Assembly (NCBI GenBank): GCA_022826345.1
Contig: JAJDVB010000141.1
Location: 1-64,000, forward strand
Reading direction: 5' to 3'
DNA: 64,000 nt
Source: Alphaproteobacteria bacterium
GTDB taxonomy: Bacteria > Pseudomonadota > Alphaproteobacteria > UBA828
A program made the translations under genes and the position numbers. Below are positions 18,666-27,108 of this stretch, piece after piece; the stretch's first letter is position 1, and every line of letters begins with the position of its first letter. The notes below the pieces were generated by a model. That model made no database searches, had not been told where the DNA came from, and saw only the letters and a program-made list of their open reading frames with translations.

Positions 18666-19472
18666 ATGCCCTACGCTGACATCGAGAGGAGGAGAGCACT
18701 CCAGCGCGAGCGTCACCGGCGCCGTATCGTCGAGCGGGCCGCCCTCGGGCTCTGCACCCGATGTGGGACCCGCGCCGTGGCGCCCGGCCGGCGGCAGTGC
18801 GAGCCCTGCCGCCAAAAGGCGCGCGCCGCCGAGCGTGCGCGCTATGCTGCGGGCAAAGCCAGTGGCGAGCTCTACGGCGGCCGCCGAGTGGCAACACGCA
18901 GGCGCGACAGCCGCGAGCGGGGCAGGGAGCGCCATCGCGCCCGGCGCGCGGCTGGAACGTGCACGATGTGCGGCCGGGTGGCGCCGGTCGAGGGTGCCGC
19001 CGTCTGCGAGAGTTGCAGGTCCGACCGTCGCGCCCGCGAGCGTGAGCGCTACGCCCGCCGCAGGGCCGAAGGCCGCTGCGTCCGCTGCAACGACGCGGCG
19101 CCGGCCGGGTCCTCCCGCTGCCGGCAGTGTGCGGCCATGGAGGCGTCGCGGCCGAAAGGGCGGAAGAATGCCCAAGACCGCAAGCGGTACGCGCGCCGCC
19201 GCGCCCGGAAGCTCTGCTCACGATGCGGGGCCTGGGCGGGTGCCGCCAGCACGTGTGACTCCTGTTCGCGGCAAGCCCGCGTGCGCTCGCCCGAGTATCG
19301 AGGAGTGCCGTTGTCTGGGCCCCTCTTCACCGTCGTCGAGATCGCGACCGGTCGAGAGTTGGACACATTCGAGACCGAGGCCGAGGCGGCGGCGGCGCTG
19401 GCGTTTGCCGGCCTCGGCCCCGGCGATGTCGAGATAGTCTCGGACAACACGGCCGCGCTGACCGCGTGGTAG
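18666..19472 (+). CDS. arginine-rich protein with four C4 zinc ribbons
   Basis: Encodes 268 residues from ATG 18666. Four CxxC pairs of pairs are visible in order: CTRC/CEPC, CTMC/CESC, CVRC/CRQC and CSRC/CDSC, separated by strongly basic, Arg-rich helices (for example RERERYARRRAEGR). The last 60 residues form a separate acidic module (TVVEIATGRELDTFETEAEA). This looks like a nucleic-acid-binding protein, but I cannot assign a family. Cysteine spacing is regular enough to call real zinc sites. It lies among mobile-element genes. Confidence 0.6.
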   Translation: MPYADIERRRALQRERHRRRIVERAALGLCTRCGTRAVAPGRRQCEPCRQKARAAERARYAAGKASGELYGGRRVATRRRDSRERGRERHRARRAAGTCTMCGRVAPVEGAAVCESCRSDRRARERERYARRRAEGRCVRCNDAAPAGSSRCRQCAAMEASRPKGRKNAQDRKRYARRRARKLCSRCGAWAGAASTCDSCSRQARVRSPEYRGVPLSGPLFTVVEIATGRELDTFETEAEAAAALAFAGLGPGDVEIVSDNTAALTAW

Positions 19473-19668
19473 ACGGCGGTGATGCGTCCGCCGCGCCGCG
19501 CGCCATCCCGCAGCGCCTTGCGAGACCCTGGCCGGTGCCGCCTGGAGCCCGACCGCAGCCCACGGCGGACATGCGCCCCAGGCTCGACGGAATACGCGGG
19601 AGCCGGCCAAAACAGGGATCACCGGCTCCCGCGCTCTCCTCGCGGACACCCTCATGGGCAACCGGAGG

Positions 19669-19959
19669 TTACATCCCGGTGCGGACCTCCGGCAAGGCGC
19701 CGGCCGCCCCCGTGCCGGCCGCGCCGGCGATCCGCTTCCCGGAACTTGCGAGGCGGGCTAAGGACACCACCCGGCGCGCCGGAACCGGCGCCGCCTGTCC
19801 GGTGAGTGCGTCGGCGCCCCCGGCAAGCCCGAGCGGAACGTCACCGTGCAGGTCACGGGCAGGCACCCGCGATCGCCGGCCTCCCCTGGCGCGACACCGG
19901 TTCGGCAATTTCAGGGCAGGGGGTCCCGGCGCCATGGGAACCGGCACCGCCACCTTCAT
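19669..19959 (-). CDS. possible small protein (96 aa) coupled to the upstream gene
   Basis: The ATG at 19959-19957 overlaps the TGA of the 444-residue gene (ATGA), the usual layout of coupled genes. The product is rich in Ala, Gly, Arg and Pro with no recognisable motif. The overlap is the only good evidence. The frame may be open by chance. Confidence 0.28.
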   Translation of the reverse strand: MKVAVPVPMAPGPPALKLPNRCRARGGRRSRVPARDLHGDVPLGLAGGADALTGQAAPVPARRVVSLARLASSGKRIAGAAGTGAAGALPEVRTGM

Positions 19960-21290
19960 GTCCACCGCCACAGGAGGTCCTTCGAGATCTGCCTCGCGAT
20001 CCTGTCGCGCTGGCGCTCCAGGCCGTTGTGCGCCGACCCGAACTGCCCCCCCTCCAGCCGGATCACCCTGCCGATCCGCTTCATCAGGCGGTGAGTCTCT
20101 TCCTTCTTTCTCTCGTATTCCTCGCTGCCAAGCCCCATGACCTCGATCACGTAGCGCACCTTGTCGCTGCCGTCGGTGGAGCCGCCCGGGTGGCTGACGG
20201 TGAGAAGGCCGTCCGGATGACAACGGCCGTCGCGCACCCTTATCGGGAAGAGCGGCTTCTCAAGCTCGACCCTGACGACCCCGCCGAGCGCTTCCTGCAA
20301 CTCCTTGCCGCGCCGCAGGTCCTCGACCAATCGTGGAAGCGACAGGAGCGCCTGGCGCTCGTAGTCCGAATCGACCGGGATCGGCAACGCCGGCGCGGCA
20401 ATCGGCTCTGCATAGGCCATGCGGCACTCCCATCCCTGCATGTCCGCGGGCTGCGCCAGCGCGCCCAGGAAGAGATAGGGTCCCTCCACCATCTTGTTGT
20501 GGATGAGCCGGGAGACCACGGGAGACGTCACCCTCACATGGCCGGCGTCCGTGGTATTGCCGTTGATGTCGTGGCCCTCCACATCGTGCGCGACCCAGCA
20601 CAGGTAGCCGCAGGGCGGGGGATCTTTCGGCCAATGCCGTGCGCGCTCGTCCATGCTTTCCAGGACTTCGCCCGAGCGCCAGCTCGCGGGGTCCGTGAAC
20701 AGAACCTCCGACGCCGGAACGTTCGGCGCGACGGGGAACGCAACTGCGGCGCGCCTGAGTTCCGCGAGCCAGTCCGCCGGAGACGGAAACCGCTCCGCGC
20801 CCGCCAGTGTGTGCAGCCGCGCCGCCCGGATGAAGCACTTGAGCATGTGGGCCACGACCGGGACCGACCGGCCCGGTCGGCTCCAGGATTCTTGCTTCTG
20901 GTCGCGTTCTGCCGAGGCCGCGACGTCCCGCTCGTGCGAGAGCGGATTGAAGAAGAACCCGGAGGTGTCTTGCAGGTATCGCCGGCGGAAGACGCAGTTC
21001 CCGGCATGCGGCACGGGAGCGTCGGGAAGGTTGCCGAGACGTATGCTGCGCTCACCCCGGGCGGGCACGATGACAGGCTGCTCCAACCCCTCGGGCAGAC
21101 AATCGCACAGGATCCAGCAATCCGCGTCGCAGAGGGCCCTGATCACAACGGCGTAGAGCATTCGCGCCGCCGGGTTCGCCTTCCGGCGCCTTACAATCGC
21201 GTCCTTGACCTCGCGCAGGGCGTATTCCTCGAGAAACTCGAGCCACCGGACGTGCTCCCGGCTGAACGCCCTTACGACCTCGAAAGCCAT
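19956..21290 (-). CDS. mobile-element protein with a PD-(D/E)XK-like C-terminus (possibly DUF1173-related)
   Basis: Encodes 444 residues. The middle holds CDADCWILCDCLPEGLEQP and, later, a HAGNCVFRR motif, which recall the cysteine-rich N-terminus of DUF1173 plasmid proteins. The C-terminus reads YVIEVMGLGSEEYERKKEE, then a conserved-looking HRLM, which resembles the E-x-K core of PD-(D/E)XK nucleases in other plasmid proteins. No catalytic assignment is safe. It sits in the relaxase/RHH neighbourhood and shares the strand of the RHH genes, 314 bp downstream of them. The frame just upstream of its start (21291-21604) also has coding-like base usage but no start codon. Confidence 0.55.
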   Translation of the reverse strand: MAFEVVRAFSREHVRWLEFLEEYALREVKDAIVRRRKANPAARMLYAVVIRALCDADCWILCDCLPEGLEQPVIVPARGERSIRLGNLPDAPVPHAGNCVFRRRYLQDTSGFFFNPLSHERDVAASAERDQKQESWSRPGRSVPVVAHMLKCFIRAARLHTLAGAERFPSPADWLAELRRAAVAFPVAPNVPASEVLFTDPASWRSGEVLESMDERARHWPKDPPPCGYLCWVAHDVEGHDINGNTTDAGHVRVTSPVVSRLIHNKMVEGPYLFLGALAQPADMQGWECRMAYAEPIAAPALPIPVDSDYERQALLSLPRLVEDLRRGKELQEALGGVVRVELEKPLFPIRVRDGRCHPDGLLTVSHPGGSTDGSDKVRYVIEVMGLGSEEYERKKEETHRLMKRIGRVIRLEGGQFGSAHNGLERQRDRIARQISKDLLWRWT

Positions 21291-21604
21291 GATCGTCCCT
21301 CCGATGCCCTCCGCTGCGCTTCACCGACAAGAGCGCCGGGACGCCGGCGCCCGAAACGATCGCGGGAAGGGCGGCGTGCCGGCGCTTGGCCCCGGCCCGC
21401 TCGATGCAGCGCGGCGAGCGCTCCAGCCATTCGTGGACCAGGTGAATCCCGTCGGCCCCGGCCCTCGCCTCGGTGATCGCGGGATGTCATTGGAGGTGTC
21501 TCCGTCTTCTCAGCCCGACACCGTCGATAGCAAGAGCCCGCTCGGGTCGACCTGGCCCTCTCACCAGACTGCGGCACGTGTTCGCCCGATCTGCCTGCCC
21601 GCAA
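21291..21604. other. 314-bp gap with a start-less coding-like stretch
   Basis: Between the RHH trio and the 444-residue gene. One minus-strand frame is open after a TGA at about 21488 and shows strong G/C at third positions, with HLVHEWLERSPRCIERAG. It has no start codon and overlaps the next gene in another frame. It may be a remnant or an N-terminal extension lost by a frameshift. Confidence 0.35.
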
Positions 21605-22120
21605 TCAGAACAGCTCCTTCTGACCGGAGTCGCCGACCCTTTTCCTTGGGCGCGCCGGCTTCTGCGGTTTCTTCGGCTCCTGCGGTTTCTGTGCCGGCGC
21701 CGGCGCCGTGCGTATATTCTGCATGAAAGCGGCGGCGATGATTGCCGCCCGCTCGTCGCCGAACACTTGCCGCAGGAGCGCCTCCGCGTCGCTGCTCCGG
21801 CCCTGCCGCACCATCGTCTCAAGCCGCGCCTTCAGTAGCGCGCCGAGGCCGTCCGTGACCTGCGAAGGCGCGTCGATGTCCGAGCGCAGGCTCCGCGCAT
21901 GCTCGCTCACGGCCCGAGACATGGACCTCTGCTGTTTCTCGTCGAGCACCAGCCGGCGATGTTTCCGCGGCAAGGGATCCACCGTCAGCGCGCAATGGAC
22001 CACCCAGGCCGACACCGACATTCCGGCCTCGTCCGCCCCCGACTCGACGTCGGCCCACTCCTCGTCGGTCGCGGAAATCGTCTGCGAGGTCCCCGCCCTG
22101 CGCACGCGCCGCCTTTTCAT
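21605..22120 (-). CDS. ribbon-helix-helix protein, MobC-like (copy 3)
   Basis: Encodes 171 residues. The N-terminal 50 residues fit the MobC/RHH pattern of relaxosome accessory proteins: a basic arm, then SATDEEWADVESGADEAG and MSVSAWVVHCAL. A helical middle and a Pro/Lys-rich tail (about 140-165, KPQEPKKPQKPARPRKR) follow. Its ATG overlaps the stop of the preceding RHH gene (ATGA), so the two are translationally coupled. A role in binding oriT with the MobF relaxase, or in regulation, is inferred. Confidence 0.68.
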   Translation of the reverse strand: MKRRRVRRAGTSQTISATDEEWADVESGADEAGMSVSAWVVHCALTVDPLPRKHRRLVLDEKQQRSMSRAVSEHARSLRSDIDAPSQVTDGLGALLKARLETMVRQGRSSDAEALLRQVFGDERAAIIAAAFMQNIRTAPAPAQKPQEPKKPQKPARPRKRVGDSGQKELF

Positions 22121-22443
22121 GGCCCCCGCTCTTCTTCGCAGAGCAGCAGAAAGCGCACCACTTCATGGATCGCCAGGGTCGTCTTCCCGCCGTCCTGCGC
22201 ATCGACAACGATGCTCTTCGACCGGGCGAGAACGCGGCTGTCCTCGTAGAGGCGACGCTGCGCGTCTTCGGCGAGCGCCAGCGGATGACCAAGCGGTTCC
22301 GGAGGAGCGCTCGCGCTCGCAATCCGGCGGCAGCACAGAATGACCAAGCGCGAGAGCGATATCCCCGCCCTCTTGGCCCGCCGCCGCATCTTCTCCCGCG
22401 CCTCTGGCGAGCAGTAGATGCAGCGCTTCTTCGCCAGGATCAC
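22117..22443 (-). CDS. ribbon-helix-helix protein (copy 2)
   Basis: Encodes 108 residues. CSPEAREKMRRRAKRAGIS and then LSRLVILCC match the strand-helix-helix pattern of its two neighbours, with a longer helical tail to VVRFLLLCEEERGP. It starts 13 bp after the stop of copy 1 and its stop overlaps the start of copy 3 by ATGA. Function is not known beyond probable DNA binding. Confidence 0.6.
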   Translation of the reverse strand: MILAKKRCIYCSPEAREKMRRRAKRAGISLSRLVILCCRRIASASAPPEPLGHPLALAEDAQRRLYEDSRVLARSKSIVVDAQDGGKTTLAIHEVVRFLLLCEEERGP

Positions 22444-22456
22444 GGCACCTTCCGTT

Positions 22457-22789
22457 TCACCCCAGATCGCCTTCGCCCTTGATCCAGGCGTCCACCGCGC
22501 CCACCGCCCTCTGCCACAGCTCTTCGCCCATCTCGCCGTCGTTCACGAGACGCAGCCTTTGCAGTTCTTCGAGGATCAATACCGCCTTCACCGCTCGCTG
22601 CAGCACCGGCGAGAGCAGAGCGACATCGGTCGTGCCGGCCTGCGCCTTGCGGTCGAGGCAGCACCTGATGACGTAGTCGGAGTTCGACAATCCCGCCGCT
22701 TGCGCGCCCTCGCCGATCTCGGCCCACTCGGCATCGGTTGCACCGACCCAGCGCTGCTTCCGCTTTTCGCCTTTTTGTCTCGCCGGCAT
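22457..22789 (-). CDS. ribbon-helix-helix protein (copy 1)
   Basis: Encodes 110 residues from the ATG at 22789-22787; an upstream in-frame ATG is possible but would add residues unlike the family. After a basic arm (MPARQKGEKRKQRW) comes ATDAEWAEIGEGAQAAG and then LSNSDYVIRCCL, the same pattern as copies 2 and 3. It is the first gene of a three-gene run. Operator-like repeats lie 27-81 bp upstream. Confidence 0.65.
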   Translation of the reverse strand: MPARQKGEKRKQRWVGATDAEWAEIGEGAQAAGLSNSDYVIRCCLDRKAQAGTTDVALLSPVLQRAVKAVLILEELQRLRLVNDGEMGEELWQRAVGAVDAWIKGEGDLG

Positions 22790-22815
22790 CGGCCCGTCCG
22801 CATCGCTATGGAGGA

Positions 22816-22870
22816 TATCCGATCCTATCCGTATATGAACCAACAAAACCATACGGTCGACATATCGACC
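22816..22870 (-). promoter_or_regulatory. operator-like repeats upstream of the RHH run
   Basis: TATCCG at 22816-22821 recurs at 22826-22831, exactly one helical turn apart. GGTCGA-CATA-TCGACC (22855-22870) is a perfect 6-bp-arm palindrome. RHH repressors bind short repeats spaced by one turn, so autoregulation of the downstream genes is plausible. This is inference from position and symmetry. Confidence 0.4.
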
Positions 22871-22993
22871 TCCGGCTTTCATCCCACAAGCAGCAGATTA
22901 CTGCGCAGATTATGGACACATCAACACCCGAGTGTCACTACCGCAACATGAACGACCGTTCCTGCCATGGAAATCTAATCTGCAACACCATAG

Positions 22994-23022
22994 TTGACAA
23001 TACGCTAATCCTCTGATACAAC
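22994..23022 (+). promoter_or_regulatory. sigma-70-like promoter with no clear downstream gene
   Basis: A perfect -35 box TTGACA (22994-22999), a 17-bp spacer and TACAAC (23017-23022) form one of the best promoter matches in the window. It faces the 3' end of nth and the repeat copy at 23094. No good reading frame follows, so it may drive a short RNA or antisense transcript, or be a remnant of a lost gene. Confidence 0.4.
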
Positions 23023-23093
23023 ACGCATGAAACGGACGACCATCGCATTGTGAATCTAGCAATCGAACCACCGTATCGTCAGTATGGTTTTCT

Positions 23094-23225
23094 ACACGGA
23101 AACACTCTGGCTTCTTTATCGCTCACGGCAGCCGGCCTGCGGCCGGCGCCTCCGCGAGGGCGCCGCTGGCACGGCGGGCCGCAGTCGCAGCCTGTCGCGC
23201 GTCCATCAAGGACGGACGCGCTCTA
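23094..23225 (+). repeat. palindromic dispersed repeat, copy A
   Basis: About 130 bp. Shared with copies B and C are CGGCAGCCGGCCTGCGGCC, a GC-rich inverted core, CCTGTCGCGCGTCC and the closing hairpin GTCCATCAAGGACGGAC with ACGCGCTCTA. It resembles REP/MITE-type elements of alphaproteobacteria. Its last bases form the nth stop codon. Confidence 0.75.
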
Positions 23226-23855
23226 TGTCGTCTTGGCCTTATAGCGGCAGAGGTCGCGGACGACGCAGGCCGGACAATCCGGCGTCCTGGCCTTGCAGAC
23301 ATAGCGGCCGTGCAAGATCAGCCAATGGTGCGCGTGCTGCTTGAAGCGCTCGGGCACGACGCGATTGAGGCCGTCTTCCACCGCGCGCGGCGTCTTTCCC
23401 GGCGCGAGGCCGCTGCGGTTCGCGAGCCGGAATATGTGGGTATCGACCGCGATGGTGGGCTCGCCGAAGACCGTGTTGAGCACCACGTTTGCGGTCTTGC
23501 GGCCGACTCCGGGGAGCGCCTCGAGCGCCGCCCGGTCGTTGGGCACGGTGTCGCCGTGCTTCTCCACTAGCGCCTCGCTGAGGGCGATCACGTTCTTGGC
23601 CTTCATGTTGTAGAGGCCGATGGTTTTGATGTGCTCCTTGAGCCGCGCTTCGCCGAGGGCGACCATCTCCGCCGGCGTTTCGACCTCGGCAAAAAGCGCC
23701 TTGGTCGCCTTGTTGACGCCCTTGTCGGTCGCCTGCGCAGACAGCACCACGGCGACCAGCAGCGTGTAAGGGTTTCGGTAGTCGAGTTCGGTGGTCGGCA
23801 CCTCGATGTGCGCGGCGAGGCGCTCGAAGAACTCGGTGACCGCTGCCTTTTTCAT
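23223..23855 (-). CDS. nth: endonuclease III (DNA glycosylase/AP lyase)
   Basis: Encodes 210 residues. It removes oxidised pyrimidines and cleaves abasic sites in base-excision repair. The catalytic lysine (LPGVGRKTA, K120), aspartate (VDTH, D138) and the iron-sulfur cysteines C187, C194, C197 and C203 sit at the same numbers as in the E. coli enzyme, which fixes the start at the ATG at 23855-23853. The stop codon lies within repeat copy A. Confidence 0.97.
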   Translation of the reverse strand: MKKAAVTEFFERLAAHIEVPTTELDYRNPYTLLVAVVLSAQATDKGVNKATKALFAEVETPAEMVALGEARLKEHIKTIGLYNMKAKNVIALSEALVEKHGDTVPNDRAALEALPGVGRKTANVVLNTVFGEPTIAVDTHIFRLANRSGLAPGKTPRAVEDGLNRVVPERFKQHAHHWLILHGRYVCKARTPDCPACVVRDLCRYKAKTT

Positions 23856-23966
23856 GACGCACGGAGAGTAACCCGCCGCGCAGCCGGGGCAAGGGGGAGG
23901 GTTGATGGCGGATTTTCGCCGAACGCCCGGCATACCCCTTTTCAGCAACAGGCATAATCCCGTACT

Positions 23967-24072
23967 CTAGAGCGCGTTCGGCTTTGACGGACGCGCGACA
24001 GGCCGCGACCGCGGCGCCCTCGCGGAGGCGCCGGCCACAGGCCGGCTGCCGTGAGCGAAAAAGCGCTAGAGC
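23967..24072 (-). repeat. palindromic dispersed repeat, copy B
   Basis: Inverted relative to copies A and C. It shares the GC-rich core (CCGGCCACAGGCCGGCTGCC on the plus strand) and the end motif CTAGAGCGCG, though its closing hairpin is degenerate. It lies between the divergent nth and lexA genes, about 14 bp before the lexA promoter. Confidence 0.72.
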
Positions 24073-24085
24073 GCGACAGGCCCCC

Positions 24086-24114
24086 TTGACAGGGGGTGCG
24101 AACCAAACTAGAAC
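24086..24114 (+). promoter_or_regulatory. lexA promoter with overlapping LexA box
   Basis: The -35 box TTGACA (24086-24091) and the -10 box TAGAAC (24109-24114) are 17 bp apart. GAAC-CAAACTA-GAAC (24100-24114) is the direct-repeat LexA box of alphaproteobacteria (GAAC-N7-GAAC, the reverse of GTTC-N7-GTTC). Its second half overlaps the -10 box, so LexA binding should block RNA polymerase. The start codon is 46 bp downstream. Confidence 0.85.
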
Positions 24115-24159
24115 ATACGCAGACAGTTTCCCTTTTGTTCGATTTCGCGGAGTTTGCCG

Positions 24160-24867
24160 ATGCTGACCAGGAAACAGAAGGAACTCCTGCTTTTCATCGA
24201 TACCTATCTTGATCAACGCGGCATCGCTCCTTCGTTCGAGGAAATGAAGGAAGCGGTCAATCTCAAGTCCAAGTCCGGTATTCACAGGCTCGTCAAGGCG
24301 CTTGAGGAGCGCGGATTCCTGCGACGATTGCCGCATCGGGCGCGGGCGCTGGAAGTATTGAGGCCGCCACCCTCCCGCGTTGCCGAAGTGCCGGAGCGGC
24401 AGCCGAGCCGGCGCTTCCGGCCGAGCGTCATCAAGGGCGATTTCCGTTCCGGGCGGGGCACCGAGCGCCCGTCCGACGATCAGGCGAGCGTGGCGCTGCC
24501 GCTCTACGGCCGCATTGCCGCCGGCACGCCGATCGAGGCGTTGCGCGACGAGACAAACCAGATCGATGTTCCGGGCGGGATGCTGGGCGCGGGCGAGCAC
24601 TACGCCCTCGAAGTCGACGGCGATTCGATGATCGAGGCCGGCATTCTCGAGGGCGATACCGCTGTGATCGAACGCTGCGATACCGCTGAGAACGGCGCCA
24701 TCGTCGTGGCTCTGGTGGACGATAGCGAGGTGACGCTCAAACGGCTGCGGCGCAAGGGAGAATCGATCGCGCTGGAGCCCGCGAACACGCGCTACGAAAC
24801 GCGGATTTTCGGCCCCGGCCGGGTTAAGGTACAGGGGCAGCTCAAGGGCATTCTCCGCAGCTACTGA
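24160..24867 (+). CDS. lexA: LexA SOS repressor
   Basis: Encodes 235 residues. It represses SOS genes and cleaves itself when RecA is activated. The N-terminal winged helix ([29 protein letters not shown]) is followed by a cleavage site A121-G122, catalytic S156 (DGDSM) and K194 (VTLKR). The ATG at 24160 follows GCGGAG; an upstream TTG is less likely. It ends 4 bp from the convergent comEC stop. The linker before the cleavage site is long, as in other alphaproteobacteria. Confidence 0.97.
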   Translation: MLTRKQKELLLFIDTYLDQRGIAPSFEEMKEAVNLKSKSGIHRLVKALEERGFLRRLPHRARALEVLRPPPSRVAEVPERQPSRRFRPSVIKGDFRSGRGTERPSDDQASVALPLYGRIAAGTPIEALRDETNQIDVPGGMLGAGEHYALEVDGDSMIEAGILEGDTAVIERCDTAENGAIVVALVDDSEVTLKRLRRKGESIALEPANTRYETRIFGPGRVKVQGQLKGILRSY

Positions 24868-24871
24868 GCCG

Positions 24872-26980
24872 TCACCGGGTCGGCGCGCGTCGGGCGACCC
24901 AGGGCCGCTTGCCGCGCACCGCCGCCACGCTTTCGACGCGGGCACCGTCTTCATCAAGCCATATGGCGTGGCTGCCGCCACGCCAGAGATTGAACCTGTC
25001 CACCACCGTCTCGGGGCCTTCGCAAAGATCCCAGACGGGCACGACGCCGACCACCAGGTCGGCCCGGCTGCAGTCCTCTTCGAACGCGCGCGGATTGCGC
25101 ACGAACGCGATCGTTCTCCCGTCGCGCTGCTGGATGCATCCCAGCGTATCGCAGCGAATCCCGGCAGCTGGTACGCCCTTGCCGCCTCGCGGCCAGGTCG
25201 GCGCCTCCGCCTGCCCGTCCCGCCTGAGCCAGACATCGCTCACGAAGCGTCCCCGCTGGCGGGTGGAAATCCAGAGTCGCCCGTCCTCGCCGCGCGTCGC
25301 CATCACGCGGGCGTCGCCATCAATCAGGATATCCGGCCGTCGCTCAAGGCCGGCGAGCACGATCCCACCGCTGATCACCACGATCCCGAGAAAGCGCCAG
25401 CGGCTGCGCCAGAGGCAAAGCCACAATCCGCCGACCGAGATCGCGAGCAAGGCCGCTGCCGGCATCGCCGGAACTAGGCTGACCGCGCCCGGCTGCGCCG
25501 CGACCTCTCGCGCGATCCAGATCACCGCGTCGATCCCCCAGCCCATCGGGGAGAGGGCAATCCCTTCGAGCCCGAACGGCATCAGGATGAGCGCAACCAG
25601 CCCCCAAGGCATGATCCAGAAGCCGGTGATCGGCACCGCGCCGAGATTGGCGAGGAGGCCGTAATCCGCGATGCGGTTGAAGTGGTAGACCGCGAACGGG
25701 CCGGTGGCGATGCCAGCCACCAGGGAGGTGAGCGTGACGCCGGCCGCGTAGACCACGGGACGGAGCACGAGGCCGCCCCGTGCCGCCATTCTGGCGAAGA
25801 GGCTCCGCGCCGCTTCGTAGGTTGCGATCAGGGCGGTGGTTGCGGCGAAGGACATCTGGAAGCTCGGCCCGAGCATACTCTCGGGCGCGATCGCCAGCAC
25901 CAACAACGCCGCCCAGGCGATCAGCCGCATGGAGAGGCTCGCCCGGTCCAGCATGATCGCGACCAGCACGACGCCCACCATGACGAAGGCGCGCTGGGTC
26001 GGCACGCTCATGCCGGAGAGCAGCAGGTAGGCCGCTGCACCCAGCAGCGCACAGGCCGCCGCCCATTTCTTAATCGGCGCTCTGAGGGCCACCGGCTCGA
26101 TCAGCGCCAGCAGGCCCCGTGTGGCGAAGAAGATGAATCCGGCGACTAGGCCGACGTGGAGCCCCGAGATCGCCAGCAGGTGCGCGAGGCCGGCATCCCG
26201 CATCGCCTTGAGTGCGGTCTTCTCGATGGCGCTGCGATCGCCGGTCAGCAGCGCCGCCGCGAACGGCCCCGCCGAGGGCGACGTGTGCGCGAGGATCCGC
26301 GAGGAAACCCAATAGCGCACCCTCGACAGCAGCGAGAGCAGGCCGCTGCTTTCCCCTTCAGGGGCGGCCATCGGCTCGGGGGCGCCGTAAACGAAGCCGA
26401 CTGCACCGATGCGCTGGAACCACGCTTGGCGTCCGAAGTCCCACGCACCCGGCTCCGCTGGTGCCGGTGGCGGCCGTAACGAGGCCAGCGCGCTCAGCCA
26501 CGATCCCGGGGAGGCCAGACTGTCGGCGCCCGTTCGCCGCACACTGAGCCGCACTTTCGCGGGCGTTTCCGCCGGGGCCAAACCTTCGATCGTCACGCGA
26601 TCGAGGAGGTAGCGCTGCGGGCCATCGCCGGCGCCGACCCAGACCACGCGCCCGGATATGTCCACCGGGCCGGTGGGGGCGGTGAGCACCGGCGCGCTGA
26701 CCCGGTCGGAGTGCCAGTCGGCAGCGGCGAAGCCTGCGGCGAGCAGCGCCAGTCCCGCGAGCCCGAGGGCCGGTGCGGTGTGCCGACGCAGTAGCAGCGC
26801 ACAGAGCGCGAATAGACCGGCGGCCACCGGTGCAATCCAGCCGATCGGCTCCACCGGCAGCGTAAGGTAGAGGCCACTGCCCGCGCCGAAGAGGACCGGC
26901 ACCCACAGAAACACGCGGCGACGTTCGGCGGCCCATACCGCGTCGAGATGGATGCGCAGGCCGGCCGCGCGCCTCAACAC
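24872..26980 (-). CDS. comEC: ComEC/Rec2-family DNA-uptake membrane protein
   Basis: Encodes 702 residues. The family forms the inner-membrane channel for single-stranded DNA in natural transformation. An N-terminal membrane and OB-like part (about 1-200) precedes the competence domain with the signature [13 protein letters not shown] and many helices (about 225-520). The C-terminal 170 residues correspond to the metallo-beta-lactamase-like domain but lack the HxHxDH metal motif, which is common in alphaproteobacterial members. It diverges from gltX (128 bp apart). No comEA or comF is in view. Confidence 0.9.
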   Translation of the reverse strand: MLRRAAGLRIHLDAVWAAERRRVFLWVPVLFGAGSGLYLTLPVEPIGWIAPVAAGLFALCALLLRRHTAPALGLAGLALLAAGFAAADWHSDRVSAPVLTAPTGPVDISGRVVWVGAGDGPQRYLLDRVTIEGLAPAETPAKVRLSVRRTGADSLASPGSWLSALASLRPPPAPAEPGAWDFGRQAWFQRIGAVGFVYGAPEPMAAPEGESSGLLSLLSRVRYWVSSRILAHTSPSAGPFAAALLTGDRSAIEKTALKAMRDAGLAHLLAISGLHVGLVAGFIFFATRGLLALIEPVALRAPIKKWAAACALLGAAAYLLLSGMSVPTQRAFVMVGVVLVAIMLDRASLSMRLIAWAALLVLAIAPESMLGPSFQMSFAATTALIATYEAARSLFARMAARGGLVLRPVVYAAGVTLTSLVAGIATGPFAVYHFNRIADYGLLANLGAVPITGFWIMPWGLVALILMPFGLEGIALSPMGWGIDAVIWIAREVAAQPGAVSLVPAMPAAALLAISVGGLWLCLWRSRWRFLGIVVISGGIVLAGLERRPDILIDGDARVMATRGEDGRLWISTRQRGRFVSDVWLRRDGQAEAPTWPRGGKGVPAAGIRCDTLGCIQQRDGRTIAFVRNPRAFEEDCSRADLVVGVVPVWDLCEGPETVVDRFNLWRGGSHAIWLDEDGARVESVAAVRGKRPWVARRAPTR

Positions 26981-27108
26981 GTGGGTGGCACGCCGCAGCC
27001 ATCCGACTGATAGTGGGTCGGTCGCCTGTCGCCGGGCGATATGCTAAACGCTCGACCGTTCCGACCCGTGGCGAACGGCCGGGTCGTCTGCCGGGGGTGA
27101 GTCCGCAC

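Larger units (their letters stand above)
22790..23093. other. AT-rich 304-bp intergenic region, probable element/core boundary
   Basis: GC content is visibly lower than on either side. To the left are the RHH and conjugation-type genes, to the right nth and other core genes. It holds the operator-like repeats of the RHH run and an outward-facing TTGACA promoter, listed separately. No protein gene is supported here. Confidence 0.6.

Noticed and set aside
21052..21330. Minus-strand frame MSVKRSGGHRRDDHG overlapping the 444-residue gene
   Set aside because: Mostly the same DNA read in another frame; its open stretch upstream lacks a start. Kept only as a possible remnant.
23239..25236. 665-residue minus-strand frame across nth, lexA and comEC
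   Set aside because: It overlaps three real genes and its readable part is the nth gene shifted by a frame.
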